Positions 44,425-51,586 of a stretch of 57,486 nucleotides of DNA are shown here, in pieces. The translations under genes and the position numbers were made by a program. Position 1 is the stretch's first letter. Every line of letters starts with the position of its first letter. The stretch covers positions 1 through 57,486 of the forward strand of contig CAYIYO010000005.1 in NCBI GenBank assembly GCA_964367715.1, given 5' to 3'. The DNA comes from CAYIYO01 sp964367715. Its GTDB lineage: Bacteria > Chlamydiota > Chlamydiia > Chlamydiales > Criblamydiaceae. Under the pieces are notes generated by a model that was given only the letters and a program-made list of their open reading frames with translations, did no database searches and had not been told where the DNA came from.

Positions 44425-44566
44425 ACTTTTATTAATGCATATTAATAATACCTTAATACAAACCACCTTTTTATTAATTTTTATTTATATTCCGCATTGT
44501 AGAAATGATAGTGATATGTTAAAATGAATATATAGAGTGAAGAGTATATTGTAACTTGAGGTCATC

Positions 44567-44809
44567 ATGTTTGGATTGGAAGATCAGAAAAAAAAGAAGA
44601 CAGTGAAAGCATTCGTTTTCGATCTCGAAAAAGATCTGAAGGATAAACACAAGTTGAAAGAGATTCGCACATTAGTAGAAGGGCGAATACAAGATATTAA
44701 AAACATTTTGAGAAGTGGAGAAAATAAAGAAGAGTTCGACCAGTTTGGTGTTCTTCTTCATGGATATACTTCCTTTCTCAAAGTTATTTCACGGTTCTCT
44801 GGGAAGTAG
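44567..44809 (+). CDS. cdsE: T3SS protein SctE-like (CdsE)
   Basis: This 80-residue protein is small, basic and helical (FVFDLEKDLKDKHKLKEIRTLVEGRIQDIKNIL), the size and place of CdsE, which with CdsG is the chaperone pair for the needle subunit CdsF in Chlamydia. A TTGAGG site lies before the ATG. It is followed by a 350-base gap holding the repeat at 44827 before sctF. Confidence 0.85.
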   Translation: MFGLEDQKKKKTVKAFVFDLEKDLKDKHKLKEIRTLVEGRIQDIKNILRSGENKEEFDQFGVLLHGYTSFLKVISRFSGK

Positions 44810-44826
44810 AGAACCGTTAGTAAGAT

Positions 44827-44973
44827 TAAGTGCCTCGTAGGGCTGCATATTTTAGTTTTACCTAAGAAAAATTGTTTCTATTTTTAGAAAGAATTCGACG
44901 AAGGGATTTTGTAGAGAGAATCAGAAATCTCTACAGCATTATATTAAAGATATGCAGCCCGACAAGGTACTTA
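44827..44973. repeat. 147-bp inverted-repeat element between cdsE and sctF
   Basis: Terminal arms TAAGTGCCTCGTAGGGCTGC.. (44827-44850) and the complement of 44950-44973 match in 21 of 24 positions. Inside lies a small hairpin GTAGAGA / TCTCTAC. It is unrelated in sequence to the TATAC family. The rest of the gap to sctF (44974-45158) has no clear feature. Confidence 0.75.
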
Positions 44974-45158
44974 ATGACCTGATATCAGGTTAGTAAATAC
45001 ACTGGTTTTTTTTGATGTTCGAGTGATTCAGAAAGCGGCCTTTGATGAGGCGGCAGGAAATGTAATTTCCAGTAAGAGTTAACTCGAGGGTTATGCACAA
45101 GTCCTTTAGCTTGGGTATAAACATCGACCTTAATAAATGAACTATTTTAGGAGGCAAG

Positions 45159-45428
45159 ATGGCCCAGGATCTCACTTTTTTTCATGGAGATAACGTCCAG
45201 TCCGGTTTTAGCGTTAATACATTATTTCACGTCATTCACGACGCCACAATAAGTGCTAAAACAAAATTGGTACAGATTAAATCCAGACGAAGCGCGATTA
45301 GTATTGGTGATATGTTTGAGATGCAAATGTTGATGAACCACTTATCGCAGCTTTCAGAAATGTGTACCTCAGTCGTTGCAGCGGCGAACTCATCGATTAT
45401 GTCGATGGCGCGTAACGTCAAAGGGTAA
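45159..45428 (+). CDS. sctF: T3SS needle subunit SctF (CdsF)
   Basis: This 89-residue protein matches the needle subunit: small, two helices joined by a short turn, polymerising outside the cell. Residues 49-85 (SIGDMFEMQMLMNHLSQLSEMCTSVVAAANSSIMSMA) form the C-terminal helix. Several Cys/Met residues, as in chlamydial CdsF. AGGAGG precedes the ATG. A short hairpin GGGCAA-TTT-TTGCCC (45432-45446) follows the stop and may raise needle mRNA over downstream genes. Confidence 0.9.
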   Translation: MAQDLTFFHGDNVQSGFSVNTLFHVIHDATISAKTKLVQIKSRRSAISIGDMFEMQMLMNHLSQLSEMCTSVVAAANSSIMSMARNVKG

Positions 45429-45454
45429 TAAGGGCAATTTTTGCCCACTTACGA

Positions 45455-45544
45455 CTGTCAGTTGTTACTGGTGTTTCTTTCTGCCTCTTCATTCCCTTCT
45501 TTTGAAGGCAAAAAGAACAGAAAGGATCCCGGTAACCCTGACAG
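45455..45544. repeat. Long imperfect hairpin between sctF and sctG
   Basis: CTGTCAG (45455-45461) pairs with CTGACAG (45538-45544), followed inward by TTACTGG with CCGGTAA and CTTTCTG with CAGAAAG. This 90-base stem could attenuate transcription after the needle gene or protect the sctF message. Inference. Confidence 0.55.
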
Positions 45545-45583
45545 GTTTTTCCTGATCAACCTATAAGAAGGACCGCATTTTTC

Positions 45584-46027
45584 ATGGCAAAAGAACAATT
45601 GAAAGACTTCGTTGATGACTTCGCACTTCTAATTGAAGCAGGATTTATTGCAGTAAAACAGCTGGACGAGAGAAGTTCCACGCAAATTTTCCACGCTGCC
45701 CAGGCAATCAGCCCGGCAAGCAGTGCGCCACAGATTGGCCTTGGATACATTGCGCTGAACAAGCTTGAAGTCAAGGAAGCGACACGGATTTTTGCCGGTG
45801 TCGTCGAAAAAGAACCAGAAAACTATCTGGCCCAGACATTTTTAGGGATCTGTTATTTGTTAAACAAGCCCATGCGCGAAAAAGGTGAGCTCTTAATTAA
45901 AGAAGCGGCAGAAAAAAGCAGCGACCCTACTATTAAAGACTTAGGTGCAATTTCATTAGAGTGGGCAGAAAAGGACTTAAAAAAAATGAAGTCTCCCTTC
46001 TTCGGCGGCGAGGAAGATAAAAAGTAA
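45584..46027 (+). CDS. cdsG: T3SS needle chaperone SctG (CdsG)
   Basis: This 147-residue TPR-like helical protein has repeats around 25-115 (AGFIAVKQLDERSSTQIFHAAQAI, PQIGLGYIALNKLEVKEATRIFAGV, AQTFLGICYLLNKPMREKGEL). The position after sctF fits CdsG/YscG, which holds the needle subunit with CdsE before export. AAGGA precedes the ATG. Confidence 0.87.
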   Translation: MAKEQLKDFVDDFALLIEAGFIAVKQLDERSSTQIFHAAQAISPASSAPQIGLGYIALNKLEVKEATRIFAGVVEKEPENYLAQTFLGICYLLNKPMREKGELLIKEAAEKSSDPTIKDLGAISLEWAEKDLKKMKSPFFGGEEDKK

Positions 46028-46061
46028 TTTTTAATTATACTTTATAATAATAAGCAAAACT

Positions 46062-46751
46062 ATGAGCGATCATTTAGAAAACAAAATAGAGAAAATTTCT
46101 GAAATGTCCCAATCGGGCGCTGGAAAGTCAGCGCAGATGAATGGCGACGCTCAGGAAACGGTCGCGCCAGATAAAGTCAAATTTGACGCTGCAATGGAGA
46201 GTGATCCGATCTCCCAAGCGAAAAATACGGAAGAAAGCCTCAAAACATCGTTGATGGAAGAAATTCGCAATCTTCACAGACAAGTCGACGCTACTTCTCG
46301 TTCCTCTCCAGAGCAATTGGGCAAGCAGGTCGACACTGTGATTGCGCAGATTGATGACCTTAAAACAAAGCTTAGTACTCCGAACCTTGAGCTGAAGCAT
46401 TCGGTTCAAAATATTTTACAAAATAAACTGGATCATATTGATGGGAACCTTAAGGTTGCTCTCGATAAGGCCGGCCTAGAGTATCCTGCAGCAAGCAAAC
46501 CGATCGACGAGCAATCCGCCAGAACCCCTATCACACGTTACCTTGACTACTTGACCGACGGCCAAGAAAAGTTAGGAATGCTCGGGTCAGAAGTGGGCAA
46601 ATTAAGCGCCGAAGGAAAAACGTTTAGTCCAGCAGACATGTTGGCGATGCAGATAAAGGTCGGCTATGTCCAACAAGAATTAGAATTTTTTACCAGCTTA
46701 CTGAATAAAGCGTTAGAGTCCACAAAAACTATCATGAACGTTCAGGTATAA
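46062..46751 (+). CDS. T3SS-associated helical protein, CT668-like position
   Basis: This 229-residue protein is helical, without membrane segments. The N-terminal 60 residues are polar and probably disordered; coiled-coil helices at about 60-130 and 165-225 (LSAEGKTFSPADMLAMQIKVGYVQQELEFFTSLL). The C-terminal helix pair resembles needle-type or inner-rod-type subunits (SPADMLAMQ... is like the sctF helix start GDMFEMQ). It occupies the place of C. trachomatis CT668 between cdsG and sctN, whose role is unclear; an inner rod role is possible. Confidence 0.72.
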   Translation: MSDHLENKIEKISEMSQSGAGKSAQMNGDAQETVAPDKVKFDAAMESDPISQAKNTEESLKTSLMEEIRNLHRQVDATSRSSPEQLGKQVDTVIAQIDDLKTKLSTPNLELKHSVQNILQNKLDHIDGNLKVALDKAGLEYPAASKPIDEQSARTPITRYLDYLTDGQEKLGMLGSEVGKLSAEGKTFSPADMLAMQIKVGYVQQELEFFTSLLNKALESTKTIMNVQV

Positions 46752-46763
46752 TCGTAGAGGGCT

Positions 46764-46820
46764 TATACACAAGTGAAATCAATAATCGGTTTTTTATCGA
46801 TATGAAACCTCCCGCGATTC
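46764..46820. repeat. Truncated left half of palindromic element, subfamily A
   Basis: TATACACAAGTGAAATCAAT through CCTCCCGCGATT matches the first 56 bases of the element at 25930 with a few changes; the core and right end are missing. It lies in the 86-base gap before sctN, 18 bases from its ATG. Confidence 0.85.
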
Positions 46821-46837
46821 AGTAATATAGGATAATA

Positions 46838-48154
46838 ATGAGTTTAGACGATCATTTTGACCAACTATTAGGTGGGATTGATGAGCTTGAGCTAACAACA
46901 GTCAACGGTCGGATTACCGAAACGATAGGGATGTTGATTAAAGCGATTGTTCCTCAAGTAAAAATTGGCGAAGTCTGTCTCGTCAAAAGAGAAGGCGACC
47001 CCCTGCGTTGTGTTGTCATTGGATTTACCAAAGACGAAGCGATTCTTTCTCCTCTGGATGAGATGACAGGGATTGGTCCTTCCTCAGAAGTGATTCCTAC
47101 TCATCTTCCTTTGCATATTAAAGTTGGTCCTCAGCTTCTAGGACGCATTTTAAACGGCCTTGGCGAGCCTTTAGACGAGGATGTGAAAGGTCCACTGATC
47201 ACCACAGAGCAATATCCTGTCATCCAAAGTCCTCCTGATCCTTTAAAACGTCAACGTATTCTCGAACCCCTTTCCACAGGCGTCCGTGCCATTGACGGCG
47301 TGTTAACGACAGGGAAAGGGCAGCGTGTCGGAATTTTCGCTGCGGCAGGGGGGGGTAAGTCGACGTTACTAGGAATGATTGCGCGTAATGCCGTTGCCGA
47401 TGTGAATGTCATTTGTTTGATTGGGGAGCGGGGACGAGAGCTGCGCGATTTTATCGAAAAAGATTTGGGTCCTGAAGGGCTCGCACGTTCTGTCATTGTT
47501 GTTTCCACGTCGGATCAGGCGTCCCAGCTACGTCTTAATGCGGCGTATGTCGGAACCGCGATTGCAGAATATTTCCGTGACCAAGGAAAGTCTGTGATAT
47601 TGATGATGGACTCCGTGACACGTTTTGCGCGTGCGTTGCGTGAAGTTGGCCTTGCTGCCGGCGAGCCTCCTGCGCGTGCGGGTTATACTCCTTCTGTCTT
47701 TTCTACATTGCCGAAGCTTCTTGAGCGTACAGGGAATTCTGACGTTGGATCCATCACTGCTTTTTATACGATCCTTGTTGCCGGTGACGATATGAATGAA
47801 CCGGTATCTGATGAGGTGCGTTCTATTTTGGATGGGCACATCATTTTGTCCAGTGATTTGGCGCGTCAGTACCATTATCCTGCGATCGATGTGTTGCCTT
47901 CTGCGAGTCGTGTGATGCCTTCTATTGTGCCGTCCGAGCATTTGCAACTTGTAGGTAAGTTAAAAGAGGTGTTAGCAAATTATAAGAAGAACGAATTGTT
48001 AATTAAGATTGGGGAATATAAGCGTGGAGCTGACAAGGCGGGAGATTTTGCAATTGACCACATTGATAAGGTAAATCGTTTTTTGAAACAAGCAGTGGAA
48101 GAAAAATGTTCCTTTCAAGAGACGATGCAGCTATTAAAAGCGTTATTTAAATAA
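46838..48154 (+). CDS. sctN: T3SS export ATPase SctN (CdsN)
   Basis: This 438-residue ATPase unfolds and feeds substrates into the export gate, related to FliI and F1 beta. Walker A lies at about 167-175 (AAAGGGKST), and the catalytic Glu in GERGRELRDF and Walker B-like ILMMDSVTRFARA are visible, then GEPPARAGYTPSVFS. The length is normal. AGGA precedes the ATG. It is followed by sctO 11 bases later. Confidence 0.96.
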   Translation: MSLDDHFDQLLGGIDELELTTVNGRITETIGMLIKAIVPQVKIGEVCLVKREGDPLRCVVIGFTKDEAILSPLDEMTGIGPSSEVIPTHLPLHIKVGPQLLGRILNGLGEPLDEDVKGPLITTEQYPVIQSPPDPLKRQRILEPLSTGVRAIDGVLTTGKGQRVGIFAAAGGGKSTLLGMIARNAVADVNVICLIGERGRELRDFIEKDLGPEGLARSVIVVSTSDQASQLRLNAAYVGTAIAEYFRDQGKSVILMMDSVTRFARALREVGLAAGEPPARAGYTPSVFSTLPKLLERTGNSDVGSITAFYTILVAGDDMNEPVSDEVRSILDGHIILSSDLARQYHYPAIDVLPSASRVMPSIVPSEHLQLVGKLKEVLANYKKNELLIKIGEYKRGADKAGDFAIDHIDKVNRFLKQAVEEKCSFQETMQLLKALFK

Positions 48155-48165
48155 GAGGGGGTCTT

Positions 48166-48681
48166 ATGGCCATACAAAAATACCCTCTTGCACAGGTTTT
48201 AGAGATAAAAAATCGACGAGTAGAAAAACAAGAAGAGGTCGTTAAGCAGAAAAAAGAAGAGCTGGAAGTCGAAAAACGTAAGTTGGAAGAGTGCGAAAAG
48301 GCGCGAGAAAAAGTAAAAAAACATTACGACGCGAAGCTACAACAACTGCGCGATGAGCTGGATCACGGGACGACAACAGACGTCATTCAGCAGATGAAGG
48401 CCTATCTGAAAGAAGTACAAGAGCGGCTAAAGGTCGAAGACAAAAAAGTTAGGGCTCAGCAAGACCAAGTAAAGCTTGCTGAAACTGCCGTTGAAGAGGC
48501 GTTGGAAGAGCTAAGAAAAAAACGACTGGAAGTCGATAAGCTCAAAACGCACCGTGTCGACTGGCAAAAAGAGATGTTGAAAGAGCAAGAAGTCGTCGAA
48601 GCGCGTGAGCAAGATGATATGGGGACCATTATTTTTTCGAGACAATATAGAGAAAAAGGTATACCGAGGAGCAGCTCCTAG
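48166..48681 (+). CDS. sctO: T3SS central stalk protein SctO (CdsO)
   Basis: This 171-residue protein is one long charged coiled coil (about 12-150), as for the stalk connecting the ATPase and the export gate (FliJ/YscO). AGGGGG precedes the ATG. The last residues (Ile-Pro-Arg-Ser-Ser-Ser) and the stop codon lie inside the small palindromic element at 48660, so the original C-terminus has been overwritten. Confidence 0.9.
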   Translation: MAIQKYPLAQVLEIKNRRVEKQEEVVKQKKEELEVEKRKLEECEKAREKVKKHYDAKLQQLRDELDHGTTTDVIQQMKAYLKEVQERLKVEDKKVRAQQDQVKLAETAVEEALEELRKKRLEVDKLKTHRVDWQKEMLKEQEVVEAREQDDMGTIIFSRQYREKGIPRSSS

Positions 48682-48686
48682 GTATA
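48660..48686. repeat. Short element, subfamily C type, overlapping the sctO stop
   Basis: TATACCGAGGAGCAGCTCCT and AGGTATA form a 27-base near-palindrome; the GAGGAGCAGCT part matches subfamily C ends at 21301 and 29474. It supplies the final codons and stop of sctO. Confidence 0.8.
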
Positions 48687-48705
48687 AATAGTCCCGCAAG
48701 TTTAT

Positions 48706-48778
48706 CGATGTAGAGTTTTGGTGAGGTTATGTGTCAAAACTAAAAAGGGGATGCAGAAGACACCAAAACTCTACATCG
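48706..48778 (+). promoter_or_regulatory. Stable 18-pair hairpin in the sctO-sctP leader
   Basis: CGATGTAGAGTTTTGGTG (48706-48723) pairs perfectly with 48761-48778 around a 37-base loop. It lies 45 bases before the preferred sctP start and could block transcription read-through, stabilise mRNA ends or modulate sctP translation. Confidence 0.6.
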
Positions 48779-48822
48779 GTAAGCTGGAGAAGATTCACAA
48801 TTTTATTGTAGAGGATCGTGGT

Positions 48823-50256
48823 ATGACTACACCAGACAGTTTCTTTAATATTAAACCTGACTATAAGCCAGGGACCGTTAATCCCGACAGAGAAAGGGAC
48901 ACAACGCCCTACGATGCTCCTACAAAACCTAACACTCCTCCACGCACCAACAAAGACTTTCAAGAAGTTCTAGAAGAACAAGAAAGAAAGACAGGACAGC
49001 CCGCCACATTAACGAAAGAATCGAAAATTGCTCCCCGTCTAGGCGTTGAAAAGTCAACAGCTCCTTCAGAAGAACCGCGCGCAGAACCTTATATCGAACA
49101 AGCTCCTGTAAAAGAAATTAAAGTTGCTCCTTCAATTTTTGATTTATCAAAAGAAAAAGCTGACGATAAGCTATCCGGACAAAAACATCCTCTGATCGAA
49201 GCAGAAATTCCTGCTGGAATTGAAGAAGAAGTCATTCCCCTTTCCACCAAACCAACAAAAATGACTCCTCTCCCTAATCCCCTCGCAGAGCTTGCTCCAC
49301 AGAAGCCTCGCCTAATGGAACATTTGATGGACCAGCAGGTCACCACTTTTCCAAAAAATACATTTATTTCGGCCAAAGAAAATCTTATGCCAGAAGGTCC
49401 TCTTCCTATTGCAGAGGAATCTCTTCCTATTGAGGAAAAGCCCCTTCCTATTGGGGAAAAGCCCCTTCCTATTGGGGAAAAGCCCCTTCCTATTGGGGAA
49501 AAGCCTGTTCCTATTGCAGAAGAACCTCTTCCTATGGTTAAAGTTCCTATTGAGCCTAGGGTAGAATATGATCCACTAATCCAACAACAAGTAGTAATGA
49601 AAAATGCGGAAAATCCAGCGATCTTGACAAAGATTGCGACTTTCTTTCAACCGCTTCTTGGAAAATTTCTTGGGGAACATGTGCATGTAAAAGAAGGCGT
49701 AGCTGACCCTCTAGAGAAAAAATCGTCACCGACGATGGGGATCATGGGAGAGCACAAGCCGGGAGCATTAGAAGCAGGGGTGATTGCACAGCAAGGAGTT
49801 GTTGTTCCTTTGCAGCCTTCTCCCCATTTAGATGTGGAAGCACAAACAGCACCGCCTAAAGATATTGACCAGATCGTCACCCAAATTGTAGACGCCATTA
49901 CAGTCTCAACAACCGCGGAAAAAACGGATACGACGATTACATTAAAACAACCGCCCGTTTTAGAAGGTGCAGTGCTCACTGTGACCTCGTTTAAGACGGC
50001 TCCAAACGAAATTAACGTCACTTTTGCGAATCTGACACAGGAAGCGAAAAATTTACTTGATAACATAGGAAACCGCTCGGCACTTGATTCGGCTCTTGAC
50101 CAAAAAGGGTATACAATGCATATGATAACTACCACGACCTTAGTGGATAACCGTGTAGCCACCGATGGATCCAACCTCTCGCGCGAAAAGAGAGAGGGGG
50201 GAGAAGGAAGAGGAGGATACGGTGGTCAGTCTCAGAAACGAGACAACCAAGGGTAG
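48823..50256 (+). CDS. sctP: T3SS needle-length/substrate-switch protein SctP (CdsP)
   Basis: This 477-residue protein fits the ruler: a long polar Pro/Glu/Lys-rich N-terminal part and a compact C-terminal domain (about 345-455) resembling the SctP switch region (PPVLEGAVLTVTSFKTAPNEINVTF). A tandem repeat of seven residues (LPIGEKP type) occurs at about 194-236, made of 21-base units at 49402-49527. I chose ATG 48823, with GAGG nine bases upstream, over an in-frame start at 48718 that would lie inside the leader hairpin. Confidence 0.85.
   Translation: MTTPDSFFNIKPDYKPGTVNPDRERDTTPYDAPTKPNTPPRTNKDFQEVLEEQERKTGQPATLTKESKIAPRLGVEKSTAPSEEPRAEPYIEQAPVKEIKVAPSIFDLSKEKADDKLSGQKHPLIEAEIPAGIEEEVIPLSTKPTKMTPLPNPLAELAPQKPRLMEHLMDQQVTTFPKNTFISAKENLMPEGPLPIAEESLPIEEKPLPIGEKPLPIGEKPLPIGEKPVPIAEEPLPMVKVPIEPRVEYDPLIQQQVVMKNAENPAILTKIATFFQPLLGKFLGEHVHVKEGVADPLEKKSSPTMGIMGEHKPGALEAGVIAQQGVVVPLQPSPHLDVEAQTAPPKDIDQIVTQIVDAITVSTTAEKTDTTITLKQPPVLEGAVLTVTSFKTAPNEINVTFANLTQEAKNLLDNIGNRSALDSALDQKGYTMHMITTTTLVDNRVATDGSNLSREKREGGEGRGGYGGQSQKRDNQG
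49402..49527 (+). repeat. Six 21-bp tandem repeats inside sctP
   Basis: Units begin at 49402, 49423, 49444, 49465, 49486 and 49507, with a degenerate seventh at 49528. Units 3-5 are the same except for the last base. Each codes for L-P-I-x-E-x-x. Copy number change would alter the ruler length in steps of seven residues. Confidence 0.95.
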
Positions 50257-50285
50257 TGAGCGACTCCTATTAATCTAATGATGCG

Positions 50286-51578
50286 GTGACAACTCCTGTG
50301 AATGAAAAGACAATGACAACGTACGAATGGCTCCGTCACATCCCCGGATTCCTTTTACAATTTGATGAAACTCCTTTAACAGGAGAAGCGGTCCCTTTTC
50401 CCTGGAAAGAGCTTCAGCAGGGACTATCACAAGTCACTAATATCAAAGACATTAAGATAGAACCGTCCGACATCCAGTGGCGCAGTGCCAACGACTATGC
50501 CCAAGATATCTCCTCTCCTGAAATCCTTTCCTTCGGCATCAGCGGAATGGAAGGAGCGGTCAGCTGGCTACTTCCTAAAAACGACCTCATTTTTTTAAGT
50601 TCTCTTCTCCTGACACAAGAAAAAGAGCCTCTCACAACGATCGATCCCGAATACCTCGACGGTATCCACCACTTTTTTGCGCTCGAAACACTTCAACTGA
50701 TCAGCGACACATACGATTCCTCACTCAACATTCAAATAAAAGAAGAAAAATCACTGCCCGAAGAGGCCGCGCTCAGCATTGACATCCGCATCACCGTCGG
50801 CGCCCGCATCCTCGCTGGACGCCTCCTCTTATCGACTGCTTTTCGAAAAGCGTGGGCCATTCGCTCTTCACAGCAAAAGAAACAGCAAGCAACAGGTACA
50901 GACTTTTTGGAAAATATTCCTATCCTGGTTCACTTAGAAGCTGGGAATGTTGTCCTTGGTCGCAAAGAGTGGGAAGGGGTTAACTTAGGCGACTTTTTAA
51001 TCCTCGACCACTGTTCGATGGATCCGACAGAAACAAAAAGCCGTGTCACGATGAAGGTGAATGGAACGTCTATCTTCCGCGCAAAGGTCAAGGAAGGCGC
51101 ATTAAAAATTTTGGAACTCTCAACGATAGAAAAGGTGGATAAAGCGATGGAACGGACTCCGGACGAGGAAGAAGAATACAATGACTTAGAGGAAGGATCC
51201 GACGAAGAGTTCGATTTCGAAGAGATGGACTTAGAAGAAAGCGAAGAGGAATTTAGTGATAAGGAAGAGATGCAAGGGATTTCAGAAAGAGAAGAAAAAG
51301 CTTCTGCCGGACCTAAAGTAATATCTAAAGAAGCGACAAAAGCTCCGGCACCTCAACCGTTTCATCCGATGGATATCCCTTTGTCGATTTCTGTCGAGGT
51401 GGGTCGTCTCCAGATGAGCGTTAAAAAATTAATTGAACTAGAGCCGGGCAACCTTTTAGAACTCGACATCAAACCTGAAAACAATGTCGATCTCATCGTC
51501 AATGGCAAGCTCATCGCCACAGGCGAACTATTAAAAATAGGCGAAACTCTTGGGGTCCGAATCCTTCAAAAACAATAA
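50286..51578 (+). CDS. sctQ: T3SS sorting platform/C-ring protein SctQ (CdsQ)
   Basis: This 430-residue protein builds the cytoplasmic ring. The N-terminal part (about 1-205) is specific; SPOA domain 1 lies at about 212-285 (IPILVHLEAGNVVLGRKEWEGV) and SPOA domain 2 at about 362-428 (IPLSISVEVGRLQMSVKKLIEL). Between them is an extremely acidic, Glu/Asp-rich linker (about 293-335). The start is uncertain: GTG 50286, GTG 50298 or ATG 50313 are all in frame, with no clear ribosome site for the first. Confidence 0.9.
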   Translation: MTTPVNEKTMTTYEWLRHIPGFLLQFDETPLTGEAVPFPWKELQQGLSQVTNIKDIKIEPSDIQWRSANDYAQDISSPEILSFGISGMEGAVSWLLPKNDLIFLSSLLLTQEKEPLTTIDPEYLDGIHHFFALETLQLISDTYDSSLNIQIKEEKSLPEEAALSIDIRITVGARILAGRLLLSTAFRKAWAIRSSQQKKQQATGTDFLENIPILVHLEAGNVVLGRKEWEGVNLGDFLILDHCSMDPTETKSRVTMKVNGTSIFRAKVKEGALKILELSTIEKVDKAMERTPDEEEEYNDLEEGSDEEFDFEEMDLEESEEEFSDKEEMQGISEREEKASAGPKVISKEATKAPAPQPFHPMDIPLSISVEVGRLQMSVKKLIELEPGNLLELDIKPENNVDLIVNGKLIATGELLKIGETLGVRILQKQ

Positions 51579-51586
51579 AATAAAAA

